Source: Klebsiella pneumoniae (GTDB lineage Bacteria > Pseudomonadota > Gammaproteobacteria > Ga0077536). Taken from it: DNA of 38,956 bases. Under the pieces are notes generated by a model, which had not been told where the DNA came from, searched no databases, and saw nothing but the letters and a program-made list of their open reading frames with translations. The stretch lies in assembly GCA_945862315.1 (NCBI GenBank), contig CAMAXW010000034.1, positions 1-38,956 of the forward strand, read 5' to 3'. The number at the start of each line of letters is the position of its first letter. Position 1 is the first letter of the stretch. Positions 1 through 8,787 of this stretch are shown here, piece after piece. A program made the position numbers and the translations under genes.

Positions 1-29
1 ATTCCGTCGAGCGTTAGCTGGGTAGGCAT
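1..29 (-). CDS. Possible start of a downstream gene, cut by the window edge
   Basis: On the minus strand an ATG at position 29 opens a frame reading MPTQLTLDG up to the window edge. It lies 39 bases after the stop of the biotin carboxylase and is in the same frame as that gene. It could be a separate small gene, for example the missing biotinyl or linker part of the carboxylase, or simply the continuation of the carboxylase beyond its stop. No convincing ribosome binding site precedes it. Nine residues are too few to assign a function. Confidence 0.2.
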
Positions 30-68
30 GGCGTGAGTCCGGGATATCGAAGAGGTGGATAGCGGGGC

Positions 69-1541
69 CTAGTTGCGCCAGTGCCCGATGCTTGCGTGCG
101 GCTCGGGACACTCGTAGGCGAGTCGCGAGAATTCATCGGTGCCCAGCACGGCGGCGAGTAGCACGGCCGCACGCGTTGCCGGGGTCAGTGGCTCGGCGAC
201 CAGTTGTGCCGCTTGTTCTACCACGAAGCCCGTGTGCAGGCGGCCGGCCAGAAATTCTGGATGCGCGAAGATGCGCCCTAAGTAGTCCACGTTATGGTCA
301 ACGCCTAGTAGCACCAGTTCGGCGAGTGCCGCGCGCATTCGCGCCGCAGATTCTGCGCGCGTGGGGGCATGGGTAATCAGCTTGGCGAGCATGGAATCGA
401 AGGCTGCGGTGATCGGCAAGCCGACCCGCAGGCCGCCATCGAAGCGGACGCCAGCACCCTGCGGTGGCTGGAGAATTTCGATGCGGCCGGTAGCCGGTCG
501 GAAATCGTGTTCGGGTTGTTCGGCACAAATACGACATTCGAAGGCGTGTCCGGTTTGCACGATATCGTCCTGCTGCAGGGTGAAGGCCTCACCACCCGCC
601 AGGCGCAGTTGCAGTTCCACGAGGTCCAGCCCGGTCACGAATTCGGTGACCGGGTGCTCCACCTGCAGACGGGTATTCATCTCTAAAAAATAAAACTCAC
701 CGTCCGGTGCCAAAATAAACTCCACCGTGCCCGCGTTGCGATAGCCGGCCGCCGCTGCCAGTTGCACGGCCGCAGCACAGATGCGATCGCGCAACGCGAC
801 CGGCAAATTAGGCGCCGGTGATTCTTCAATGATTTTTTGGAAGCGGCGCTGGACCGAACATTCGCGCTCAAAAAGATGCACGACGTGGCCCCGACCATCG
901 CCAAATACTTGTACTTCGATGTGGCGCGGCCGCTCCAAATAGCGCTCGGCGTACACCCGTCCGTCGGCGAAATAACGCAGCGCCTCGCTGCTGGCGGTAC
1001 TGGCGCGGGCGGGCAATTCCTCAGCCGAGCGCACAATGCTCATACCCTTGCCGCCGCCGCCGGCCGCGGCTTTGATCAGCAGCGGAAACCCAATGGCGCT
1101 GGCTTGCGCCACGAACTCGGCCAGCGTGCCATCTTGCTGGCAGCTGGGCGCGACCGGCAGACCTTGCGCCACGGCAAATTCACGCGCGAGGATTTTATCC
1201 CCCATCAGGCGAATGACCTCGGGCTGGGGACCGATGAACACCAGCCCGGCGGCTTCCACCGCCGCGGCAAAAACGGCGTTTTCTGCCAGAAAACCATAGC
1301 CGGGATGAATCGCGTCGGCACCGGCCGTGCGGGCCGCGGCCAGCAATTGGGCGGTGTCGAGATAGGCCGCCGTGGGCACGGTGGCGGTTAGTTCAATGGC
1401 GTGGTCGGCGGCCGCCACGTGGGGCGCTCCGCGGTCGGCAAAATGGTAGACGGCCGTGCTAGCAATGCCCATTTTTTTCAGGGTTTGGATGATCCGGCAG
1501 GCGATTTCGCCGCGATTGGCGATCAGCACGTTTTTTAGCAT
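69..1541 (-). CDS. Biotin carboxylase subunit of an acyl-CoA carboxylase, without BCCP domain
   Basis: This 490-residue protein has the full biotin carboxylase fold: N-terminal IANRGEIACRI, the glycine-rich ATP loop KAAAGGGGKGMS and the signature EMNTRLQVEHPVTE. Enzymes of this family use ATP and bicarbonate to carboxylate biotin in the cytoplasm. Relatives next to AtuA-type genes (AtuF, LiuD) are usually about 660 residues, with a BT linker and a biotinylated carrier domain; here the frame stops soon after the last carboxylase subdomain, in ...IGHWRN, where the linker should begin. It may be a genuine split subunit or a nonsense/frameshift truncation. Its ATG lies inside the end of the upstream AtuA-like gene (7-base overlap), so the two are probably translationally coupled. 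The acyl substrate cannot be read from the sequence; a branched or isoprenoid acyl-CoA is inferred from the neighbours. Confidence 0.85.
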   Translation of the reverse strand: MLKNVLIANRGEIACRIIQTLKKMGIASTAVYHFADRGAPHVAAADHAIELTATVPTAAYLDTAQLLAAARTAGADAIHPGYGFLAENAVFAAAVEAAGLVFIGPQPEVIRLMGDKILAREFAVAQGLPVAPSCQQDGTLAEFVAQASAIGFPLLIKAAAGGGGKGMSIVRSAEELPARASTASSEALRYFADGRVYAERYLERPRHIEVQVFGDGRGHVVHLFERECSVQRRFQKIIEESPAPNLPVALRDRICAAAVQLAAAAGYRNAGTVEFILAPDGEFYFLEMNTRLQVEHPVTEFVTGLDLVELQLRLAGGEAFTLQQDDIVQTGHAFECRICAEQPEHDFRPATGRIEILQPPQGAGVRFDGGLRVGLPITAAFDSMLAKLITHAPTRAESAARMRAALAELVLLGVDHNVDYLGRIFAHPEFLAGRLHTGFVVEQAAQLVAEPLTPATRAAVLLAAVLGTDEFSRLAYECPEPHASIGHWRN

Positions 1542-3373
1542 GAGGTGGCTCCGAGCGTGGGGGCGGTGTCGTCTATTCGCAGCAAGGCGTGGAGGGCGAG
1601 GGGGACCTGGAGCGGAAAATCCAGCAGCAGTTGGGCGTAGGCTTTCCCCTGCGGGTCGTGGCGCAAGGAGCCGGTGCCACCGCCGCCCAGTGCACGTTCC
1701 AGCACAAAATTAAATCCGGTCAATCCGGGCCACTCATAACGGGTTACCGGCCCTTCCGCGAGATGGGCAAAATAGTCAGCAACCGCCTCGGCGGTCAGTT
1801 GTGTGCGCAGCAGGGGCAGTAGTTCAGCATGCCGCGCCAGTACCGCGATGTTCGCTGAATTGCCTTTGTCGCCGCTGCGTCCGTGGGCGGCTCGCCACAG
1901 CGGTACGGTGGGGGCGTTGTGTTCTGTGGTGAGCACGGCGCCACTAGGCGGACTTTGCGTGAGGTCGGGTGGCGGGTCTAGCGTGTGCGCCAGCGGTGCG
2001 GCAATGGCCAGTTGCTGGCCGGCAACGTCCACTGCAATCGGCACTTGGGTTTTGTCGATGAGGCAGGAATACAGCCGCACGATGGGCTGCACGCTAGGGC
2101 GACCACCCGAAAAACCGGTGAGTCCTTGGGCCATGGCGGTTGCCGCCGGAAAAATTTCCTGCGCAAAAAGTTTGAGCGCACGTTCCTCATGGTGGGCTAC
2201 CGCGAGCTTGAGGATGACTTCACGGGTATCGCCGCAGCGCGCATGTGGGCCGTAGGTGGATTCCGCGCCCAAAATCTCGATTGAGGTCTCTTGATAATCA
2301 CTGAGCGCACGCTCAGCGAAGAGTCGGCGTGTGCGCGTGAGAATAGCCTCCGCCACGCGCTGTGCCTTGGCGCGCGCTTCGCGTCCGCCGATCATCAACA
2401 TGGCGGTGGCGCGGTAACCCGCGCTAAACGTCACGGAGGTTTTGTAGTAGGGGGTTGGTGGCAGGCCGCGTGCACCGCTCACGGCGACGCGCTGTGGGCC
2501 GTCCTGCACCAGCCGCACGTGGGAGAAATCACACACCACGTCGGGCAGTACGTAGTGGGTCGGGTCGCCGATTTCGTAGGACACTTGTTCGCCCACGCTG
2601 GCGCAGGTGATCAAGCCGCCGGTGCCGGCCGGCTTGGTAATGACGCAGCTGCCATCGGCCCGGCACTCGGCGATCGGGAAACCCATGTTGTCCCAGCCCG
2701 GCACCTCACGCCAGTCGGTAAACAGCCCGCCGGTACACTGCGCGCCGCACTCGATGAGGTGTCCGACCAGACTGCCGGCCGCGAGCCGGTCGTAGTCGTC
2801 GGCCTGCCAATTAAATTCGTGCATCAGAGGGCCCAGCGCCAGCGCGCTGTCTACGCAGCGCCCGGTGACGACGATGTCGGCACCGGCGGCGAGTGCGGCG
2901 GCAATGGGGGTGGCGCCTAGATACGCGTTGATGCTGAGGGGCTGGGCGGGGAGCACTGTTCCGAGATCCATTTCGCGCACCGGCGCGCTGCGGAGTTGGT
3001 CGGCACGGGAGAGCAGATCGTCCCCACTCACCGCGGCGACGACCAAGCTTAGTCCGGCGGCGCTAATGGCCGCTTCCAACGCCGCTTTGCACGCCGGCGC
3101 ATTGACGCCACCGGCGTTGGTCACCACTTTGATGCCCTGCCGCGCCAGCTCCGGTAGCAGCGGGCGCATGACGGCTTCGACGAAATCGGTGGCGTAACCG
3201 GCGTCGGCGCGCTTGGCTTTGGCGCGCGCCAGCAGCGACATGGTAATTTCGGCCAGATAGTCCATCACGAGGTAGTCGATGCCGCCCGCCTGCACGAGCT
3301 GTGCGGGACCTTGCGCGCTATCTCCCCAGAAGCCTGCGCCGCAACCGATCCGGACGATGCGTTCGGGGTTCAT
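1535..3373 (-). CDS. AtuA-family (DUF1446) acyl-CoA catabolism protein with fused C-terminal domain
   Basis: The protein has 612 residues from the ATG at 3373. The N-terminal three quarters are DUF1446, starting RIGCGAGFWGDSAQGP and including TNAGGVNAPAC and VVTGRCVDSALALGPL. The last ~130 residues, around AAHGRSGDKGNSANI, match the ferredoxin-fold domain found C-terminally in AtuA relatives or as a separate small protein. AtuA is required for acyclic terpene (citronellol/geraniol) use in Pseudomonas; its chemistry is not settled. A GTG 12 bases upstream (3385) is an alternative start, but the ATG overlaps the stop of the enoyl-CoA hydratase as ATGA, the usual coupling arrangement, so I prefer it. 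It sits between a hydratase and a biotin carboxylase, as in isoprenoid and branched acyl-CoA clusters. The family call is firm; the pathway is inferred. Confidence 0.85.
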   Translation of the reverse strand: MNPERIVRIGCGAGFWGDSAQGPAQLVQAGGIDYLVMDYLAEITMSLLARAKAKRADAGYATDFVEAVMRPLLPELARQGIKVVTNAGGVNAPACKAALEAAISAAGLSLVVAAVSGDDLLSRADQLRSAPVREMDLGTVLPAQPLSINAYLGATPIAAALAAGADIVVTGRCVDSALALGPLMHEFNWQADDYDRLAAGSLVGHLIECGAQCTGGLFTDWREVPGWDNMGFPIAECRADGSCVITKPAGTGGLITCASVGEQVSYEIGDPTHYVLPDVVCDFSHVRLVQDGPQRVAVSGARGLPPTPYYKTSVTFSAGYRATAMLMIGGREARAKAQRVAEAILTRTRRLFAERALSDYQETSIEILGAESTYGPHARCGDTREVILKLAVAHHEERALKLFAQEIFPAATAMAQGLTGFSGGRPSVQPIVRLYSCLIDKTQVPIAVDVAGQQLAIAAPLAHTLDPPPDLTQSPPSGAVLTTEHNAPTVPLWRAAHGRSGDKGNSANIAVLARHAELLPLLRTQLTAEAVADYFAHLAEGPVTRYEWPGLTGFNFVLERALGGGGTGSLRHDPQGKAYAQLLLDFPLQVPLALHALLRIDDTAPTLGATSC

Positions 3374-4152
3374 TTGCCGGTCCACTGGGGCGCGCGCTTT
3401 TCGTTGAAGGCCGCGAAGCCTTCTTTGGCGTCTTCCGACATCGCCATCACCGGCAGCATGATTTGGGTGAGCTCAAAAGATTGGTCTAGGGTCATGTCTT
3501 CAATGGCGTGGAAAACTTGTTTGCCGATGCGAATCGCGGTGGGCGATTTGTCCACGATGCGCGCCAGCAGCCAATCGGTTTTGGCATCCAGCTCGGCGGG
3601 CTCCACCACATAGTTGACGAGATCCAACGCCATGGCTTCTGAGGCGCTGAGCAGTTCGCCGGTGATGCACATCTCCAGCAATTTGCGCCGGGGAATAATG
3701 CGCAGCATGTAGGGCAGAATCGTCATGGGAAATAAGCCAATGCGGGTTTCTGGCACGCCAAAGCGGGCGTCGCTGGTCGCAATCGCGAAATCGCACGCAC
3801 ACACCAAGCCCAAGCCGCCCGCCAGTGCGTGACCGTTGACCCGGGCCAGAATAGGCAGCCGGCATTGCTGCATCCGGCGAAATAATGTCACGACAAAGTG
3901 CGTGGGTTGCGCCGGATTAACGCTAAACGGTGCGCCCTCCGCGTTGGGTTTGAGATCCCCGCCGGCACAGAAAGCCTGATCACCCGCGCCGGTAATGACG
4001 ATGGCACGCACCTCGAGGTCTGCTTCTGCGGCATCGATCGCGAGTGCGATGCCCGCGCAAACTTCTTCGTTAATGGCGTTGCGCCGGGTTGGGCGATCGA
4101 TGGTGATTTCCAGCGCGAGGCCGCGCCGCGCACTGCGCACTACTTCCGTCAC
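3370..4152 (-). CDS. Enoyl-CoA hydratase/isomerase (crotonase) family protein
   Basis: This is a 260-residue crotonase of normal length. AFCAGGDLK and NGHALAGGLGL form the oxyanion-hole segments, and the glutamate in GVPETRIGLFP is at the usual catalytic position. Such enzymes hydrate 2-enoyl-CoA thioesters in the cytoplasm. The start is a GTG at 4152 preceded by GGGGAG at good spacing. It is the first gene of the minus-strand trio and overlaps the AtuA-like gene by ATGA. With an AtuA relative and a biotin carboxylase downstream, an AtuE-like role (hydration of an isoprenoid glutaconyl-CoA type intermediate) is plausible but unproven; generic beta-oxidation is the alternative. Confidence 0.88.
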   Translation of the reverse strand: MTEVVRSARRGLALEITIDRPTRRNAINEEVCAGIALAIDAAEADLEVRAIVITGAGDQAFCAGGDLKPNAEGAPFSVNPAQPTHFVVTLFRRMQQCRLPILARVNGHALAGGLGLVCACDFAIATSDARFGVPETRIGLFPMTILPYMLRIIPRRKLLEMCITGELLSASEAMALDLVNYVVEPAELDAKTDWLLARIVDKSPTAIRIGKQVFHAIEDMTLDQSFELTQIMLPVMAMSEDAKEGFAAFNEKRAPQWTGK

Positions 4153-4269
4153 AACACTCTCCCCAAGATGGTTTATTTAGCCGCTGGACTCTAGAGGATG
4201 CCCCTCGCGACGGTCAATCAGTTGGTGCATGGCGATGGTCTTGGGTTGGCCTCGCCGCATAGAATCACC

Positions 4270-4297
4270 CACAGATGAGACCCTGTTGGTCTCTGTG
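4270..4297 (+). promoter_or_regulatory. Stem-loop in the leader of the PPOX-fold gene
   Basis: GAGACC (4277-4282) pairs perfectly with GGTCTC (4288-4293) across a five-base loop. CACA (4270-4273) and TGTG (4294-4297) extend the stem beyond a three-base bulge. The hairpin ends directly against the AGGA ribosome binding site of the gene starting at 4310. It could mask the site in the mRNA or act as a DNA operator in this divergent intergenic region. Confidence 0.4.
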
Positions 4298-4309
4298 AGG
4301 AACATTCTA

Positions 4310-4960
4310 ATGAGCGATTTTGAGCTTTCCGGGCGCAACCAAGTACGGCGCTACGCGAAGCGCGGTGTCTACGATACCGCCACTATCTATCCGATTATCG
4401 ATGAAGCGCTGGTCTGTCATGTGAGTTTTGCGATGGACGGACAGCCCTACGTGATTCCGACCATTCATGCCCGAATGGGCGATGAACTGCTGATTCACGG
4501 TCTGAAGGGTGGCCGCATGTTGGAGCACGTCAATGCGGGCAACCCGGTGTGCGTGGCGATAACGCTGCTGGACGGCCTGGTCATGGCCCGCACGGTGTTC
4601 AATCACTCGATGAATTATCGTTCGGTGGTGTTGTTCTGTCGGGGCGAGACCATTGAAGACCCGGCGCAAAAAATGGCCGCGCTGGAACGCTTGACCGAGC
4701 ACATTGCACCGGGGCGCTGGGCTGAGGCTCGCCAGCCCAACGCCAAAGAACTCAAAGTCACCACCGTTATCGCACTGCAAATTGAGTCGGCGTCAGCCAA
4801 AGTCCGGCAGGGTGCGCCGGGTGACGACGGCGAGGATCTCGACTTTCCCGTGTGGGCGGGGGTCATCCCCTTACCCGTGACGCCGCAGCCCGGGATCCGT
4901 GACCCCAAGCAGGCGGTGGCGTATCCGTTGCCCGCCTACCTCAGCGGCTACCGTCGCTAG
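4310..4960 (+). CDS. Pyridoxamine 5'-phosphate oxidase-fold flavin-binding protein
   Basis: The 216-residue protein starts MSDFELSGRNQVRRYAKRG. It belongs to the split-barrel flavin-binding group (Pyridox_ox_2 type): RRYAKRGVYD, then HVSFAMDGQPYVIPTIHARMGD, then LLIHGLKGGRMLEHV. Members bind FMN or a related flavin and have varied, often unknown, redox roles. A longer frame opens upstream, but the ATG at 4310 follows GAGGA at 7-8 bases and agrees with the family N-terminus. The gene stands alone, divergent from the hydratase operon and convergent with the MshQ-like gene, and has its own leader hairpin. Substrate and exact cofactor are unknown. Confidence 0.8.
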   Translation: MSDFELSGRNQVRRYAKRGVYDTATIYPIIDEALVCHVSFAMDGQPYVIPTIHARMGDELLIHGLKGGRMLEHVNAGNPVCVAITLLDGLVMARTVFNHSMNYRSVVLFCRGETIEDPAQKMAALERLTEHIAPGRWAEARQPNAKELKVTTVIALQIESASAKVRQGAPGDDGEDLDFPVWAGVIPLPVTPQPGIRDPKQAVAYPLPAYLSGYRR

Positions 4961-4983
4961 TGCAGGGGGTGGCAGGTTAGCGG

Positions 4984-7900
4984 CTACCAGCTGTCTCGCC
5001 GGAAAATAATCCGTTTGGGCCCGGCGTAGAGGCCGAAGCTCGCCCGGCCTGTGGGATTGTCGGTACGGGTGCCGTTGTTATCACTATCGTATTGCAGCCA
5101 AGTGCTCGCGGCGGTCGTGAGGTTGATTTGATAATCGATTTCGCCTACGGCCCCGCTGCCCGGGGCGCTGAGGCGCAGTCCCAACTGGCCTGCGCTGAGG
5201 GTGGCGGTACCGAGTGTTGCGGTAGAGCTGCCGCTGCCGATGCTGAACGTGGTGATCCCCGCAGCGGGGGTCGCCGTGTAGGTGCCGGCACCGAAATCTA
5301 ACGCTGAAGTGCCGATGGCGGTGCAAGAATCCGCGCTATTGAGCACGAAGCCGCTGCCGTTGTAGTACTGCGCATAGACCGGCACCGCCAGCGCCAGCAG
5401 TTCCGAGCCCAGCGCGTTGTCGGCTTTTAGCCGGCCGTAGCGCAAATTGGCGCCCGTGATATTGCCGGTCGCGAACACCTCGCAGACGCCGTTGTTATCG
5501 CTGTCATAGCAGGCGCCATCGGTATCGGTGAGGGCGGTGGCTGGAAAGTTGGCGGTGAAGCTGGCGCTAAAAGGCGCCTCAGGTGCGCCCCGAGGATAGT
5601 TGAGGGTGTCACCGCCAGCACCGGTGGCGAGTGCCAGGCTGGCGCTACCGGTGCCGGTGGTACCCCCAGTCAGGGTCACCCCGCTGGTGGTGGTGGCGCT
5701 CAGGGTGTGGCTGCCACTGGCGGTGTTGGCATAGGTGCGACCCGCGAGGGTGGTGGGCAGTTTGAAGAATCCCGTGGTGGTGTAATTGGCGCTGGTCAGG
5801 CCCAGCGCATTGAGTGCTGTGAGGGTCAGCGTGGGTGCTGTGCTGAAATAGAACGGCTGATCCTGATAGGTAAAACTGCCCGCCACGCAGCGATTGGCAA
5901 CCACCGGGGTGTTCGCCGTGATGCTGAAACGTTTGGGATAAAACCGTCCGACGTAGCCGGAGGCGCCGCGAATGGCGCTGGTCTCGCTGGTGCCCATGCC
6001 CAAGTAATTACCGCTCTGGGCGGCGGTAATTTCGATAATGCCGGTTTCGTCGTAACGCAGCCCAGAGATGCTCGCGGTGCCGCCGCTGAAGGTGGCGGTG
6101 GGCGCGCCGCCTAGTCCGGGGTGCGTGCCGCCAACCGGCGCGCTGAGGGTCGAACTCAAGGTAAGCGCCAAGCCCGGCGCGTAATTGGCGGTGGTGGTGT
6201 TGTCTGACAACGTGGCGTTGTTGGCGGGATTAACATCGCTACTGGTCATGCCATCAGCGATGCCGTCGGCGTCAGCATCGTCTGCCGCGCTCCAGGCCAC
6301 TGCGCGGGCCGTGCCGTTAAACGTGGTGCCGGCGGTGGTGAACTTCACGCCGCTGGCCGCACTCGCGCCTAGATTACCGGTTGCTTTGACTTCAAAGGCA
6401 AATGGGCGCCACACGAAGGTCTTGCTGGTGCCGCTCATCACCGTACTGGAGTTACCACCACTGCCCAACGGCAAGGTGTACTTGGCGTATAGGCGGCTGG
6501 ACCCAGCCTCGGTATAGGTCACCGATAAGGGCGCCGCTCCCGTGCCATCGAAGGTCAACTCCGTTGAGGTGTAGGCGGTGACGGCACCCGAGGCGTTGCC
6601 GCTAATGGTGGTGGGCGTGCCGCCATCGATACTAAAACTGCCGGCGGCACAGGCGGCTGGTGAGATGCATTCGGCCGCCAAACTCACCAGTAAGGTGCCC
6701 GTTAAACCGGCTTCGCACGCCCCGGTACTGTCGCTGGTTCTGATGGCGTGGAGGGTGATGTTCTGATCGCCCGGCGCCACGTCTGAGGGCTTGCGGGCAA
6801 TTTGGGGTCCGATGGCGTTAGCGCTATCGTCCGCCTGAAATTGGAAGGCGACGCTGGCGAAGGTGAGGTTGGCGTCTTCGGCGGCGGTCGCCGCGCCCGA
6901 ACGCTCCGTCAGCACCCCATCGCTCACATTGATGCTGAGGGTCTCGGCGGTGGTGTTCTTTAACGCGAAAACCACAGAACCCGCGTCGCCGGACAAAAAC
7001 CCATAAGTGGCGGTGCCATCGTTGCTGGCACCATTGTCGAGCGTCCCCACGCCGTCGACTAACGACCAGTCGCCGTGGCCGGTTGAGGTGCTTAGCGTGA
7101 CAGTGCCGATGTAGTTGTTGGCAGCGCTGTGGTCGGCTAGGTGGGTCGCGACCGCCACCTGTTCTGCTTGACAGGTGAGCCCCGTCCCATCGTGGGTGAA
7201 GGCGAAGTGGTCGGTGCCAGCGCAAGTTCGGACGATGGCTTTATCCTGCAGTACTTCGGCGGTGCTCAGCGCGGTGGCGTATAGATGGACTTCATCCAAG
7301 GTGCCATTGGCCGAGTAGGGCGAACTCCCGATGTCGCTCGCCGTGCCGCGTAAATCGCCGAGATACAGGGTGCCTAGCGTAGATTTCAACACCCCGTTGG
7401 TGGTACCGCTGGCACTGCCATACAGGACCCCATCGACATAAATCTGCAGCGTCGAGCCGCCAGAACTGGTAGCTAGGCTCCACGTCACGGCGAGATGTTT
7501 CCAAGTGCCGGCGGGGACCGACAAATTAGTGCTGGGGGCGAGGGTTAACACGCTGGTGGAGGAGGCGTTGTCGGCCACCACGAAACGTAGTTTCCCACTT
7601 TGCATTTTTGCGAAGTAGAACCACTTTCCGCTGGTGGTCGTGGCGTCGAACAGCGCGTTGTCTTCCAAGCTCCAACTACTATTGCTCTTGTACCAGAAGG
7701 TGATGGTGCCGGTGCTCCCGATGCTAGCCGGTGACAACCCGATATCGATGGCGTCCTTTTGCGCCAGCGTTGCGTTGCTGGGCACGCTGACGCCACGGCA
7801 CACTTTGCCGTTCGCGGTGGCGCTCACCTTCAGGGTGGTGGTGGGGGAATTAATGCGCGTGCCGTTGGTGCCGCCGGTGCCGATGTTAATGATTTCCCCC

Positions 7901-8712
7901 GCAGCACCGGTGAGCGTGGTTTCTTCAAAGCGATATTCGCTGAGGCCTATCAGCGCCGATTGTTTATAAAAACGGAAGGCGGAGTTGTTGGCCGGCAAGC
8001 CCTGCTGTTTGACTTCATAAACCGTGGTCGAGTATTCCCAGCCAATTTCCGCCGGCCCCATCGCTTGGTTAAGCGGCTCGGAGATGTCGTCGTTTACGCC
8101 GTACTGGTAATAAAAATCGCCTTGTTCATAGAGCTGTATTTGCAGGTTATAGCTGGTGCCGCTGCCAAAAGCGGTAGAGGATTTCCACGCCCGCACATTG
8201 TTCCAACTCACCACAAAAATTCGGTTGGGCGCGGTGCCTGTCGACTTATAAGTAATGGTGCCGCTGCCGGCGGTGGAGACATCGAGGTCGGCGCCATAGA
8301 TCTTCATGCTTTTCACCAACGTGGAGTTGGGATAAGCCAGTGCGTAAGTCCGGGGTGGTCCGGAGACTTTGGTCACTGTGCCACAGGCGTTATTGCTGAA
8401 CTGGATGCGGCCATTGGTATGAATTTTCACGGACTTATAGGCGGTGCCGGCGTAGTTAAAGCTAAAACCCAGTGCAATGCTTTTAGAAGACAGACTGTCG
8501 TCGCCCTTATTGTCCCCGGTTGAGTCCGAGCATTTGCTCGTCCATGAGTCCAGCTTGGTGTGCCCAACCGTACTGATCCAATTAAACGTCGATGCTTCTG
8601 CGGTGTAGTACGCCGCGAACGCACTGGGCGCAAGGAACGCCAGCACCAACAGTACGATGGCGGCTAGACCGCCTGGGCGAGAGCCTAACGACACAAATTT
8701 AAACCTCAACAT
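4984..8712 (-). CDS. MshQ-like surface protein: signal peptide, LamG-like and DUF6701 domains
   Basis: The protein has 1242 residues from the ATG at 8712. A signal peptide ending ...LAFLAPSAFA is followed by a nidogen-like segment (GFSFNYAGTAYKSVKIHTNGR), a concanavalin/LamG-like domain at roughly residues 325-486 (TITFWYKSN, WKHLAVTWS, LDEVHLYATALS) and a long C-terminal DUF6701 region typical of MSHA biogenesis protein MshQ, with GRFYPKRFSI and the C-terminal GLYAGPKRIIFRR. Aspartate-rich stretches (DADADGIADGM, DSDNNGVCEV) resemble calcium-binding turns. A GTG at 8763 would add 17 residues, but the signal peptide fits the ATG. No pilin or other msh gene is nearby; the gene instead follows an RND/LolA-like pair. 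It is probably exported and surface-exposed; binding to glycan or to a pilus is speculation. Confidence 0.82.
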   Translation of the reverse strand: MLRFKFVSLGSRPGGLAAIVLLVLAFLAPSAFAAYYTAEASTFNWISTVGHTKLDSWTSKCSDSTGDNKGDDSLSSKSIALGFSFNYAGTAYKSVKIHTNGRIQFSNNACGTVTKVSGPPRTYALAYPNSTLVKSMKIYGADLDVSTAGSGTITYKSTGTAPNRIFVVSWNNVRAWKSSTAFGSGTSYNLQIQLYEQGDFYYQYGVNDDISEPLNQAMGPAEIGWEYSTTVYEVKQQGLPANNSAFRFYKQSALIGLSEYRFEETTLTGAAGEIINIGTGGTNGTRINSPTTTLKVSATANGKVCRGVSVPSNATLAQKDAIDIGLSPASIGSTGTITFWYKSNSSWSLEDNALFDATTTSGKWFYFAKMQSGKLRFVVADNASSTSVLTLAPSTNLSVPAGTWKHLAVTWSLATSSGGSTLQIYVDGVLYGSASGTTNGVLKSTLGTLYLGDLRGTASDIGSSPYSANGTLDEVHLYATALSTAEVLQDKAIVRTCAGTDHFAFTHDGTGLTCQAEQVAVATHLADHSAANNYIGTVTLSTSTGHGDWSLVDGVGTLDNGASNDGTATYGFLSGDAGSVVFALKNTTAETLSINVSDGVLTERSGAATAAEDANLTFASVAFQFQADDSANAIGPQIARKPSDVAPGDQNITLHAIRTSDSTGACEAGLTGTLLVSLAAECISPAACAAGSFSIDGGTPTTISGNASGAVTAYTSTELTFDGTGAAPLSVTYTEAGSSRLYAKYTLPLGSGGNSSTVMSGTSKTFVWRPFAFEVKATGNLGASAASGVKFTTAGTTFNGTARAVAWSAADDADADGIADGMTSSDVNPANNATLSDNTTTANYAPGLALTLSSTLSAPVGGTHPGLGGAPTATFSGGTASISGLRYDETGIIEITAAQSGNYLGMGTSETSAIRGASGYVGRFYPKRFSITANTPVVANRCVAGSFTYQDQPFYFSTAPTLTLTALNALGLTSANYTTTGFFKLPTTLAGRTYANTASGSHTLSATTTSGVTLTGGTTGTGSASLALATGAGGDTLNYPRGAPEAPFSASFTANFPATALTDTDGACYDSDNNGVCEVFATGNITGANLRYGRLKADNALGSELLALAVPVYAQYYNGSGFVLNSADSCTAIGTSALDFGAGTYTATPAAGITTFSIGSGSSTATLGTATLSAGQLGLRLSAPGSGAVGEIDYQINLTTAASTWLQYDSDNNGTRTDNPTGRASFGLYAGPKRIIFRRDSW

Positions 8713-8787
8713 TGGCCCGCCGAGCGGCGTATGCCCTAGCTCAGTAGCGGCGTGGCGCAGCACGGTCTTGAGCGTGCATTGGAGGGC

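Noticed and set aside
4943-4988. Direct repeat AGCGGCTACC at 4943 and 4979
   Set aside because: Only two 10-base copies, both falling on coding ends of convergent genes. Probably chance.
7759-8523. Long open frame on the plus strand opposite the MshQ-like gene
   Set aside because: It lies wholly antisense to a strongly supported gene, shows no recognisable domain and has the G/V/A/R-rich composition expected of the reverse complement of a GC-rich gene.
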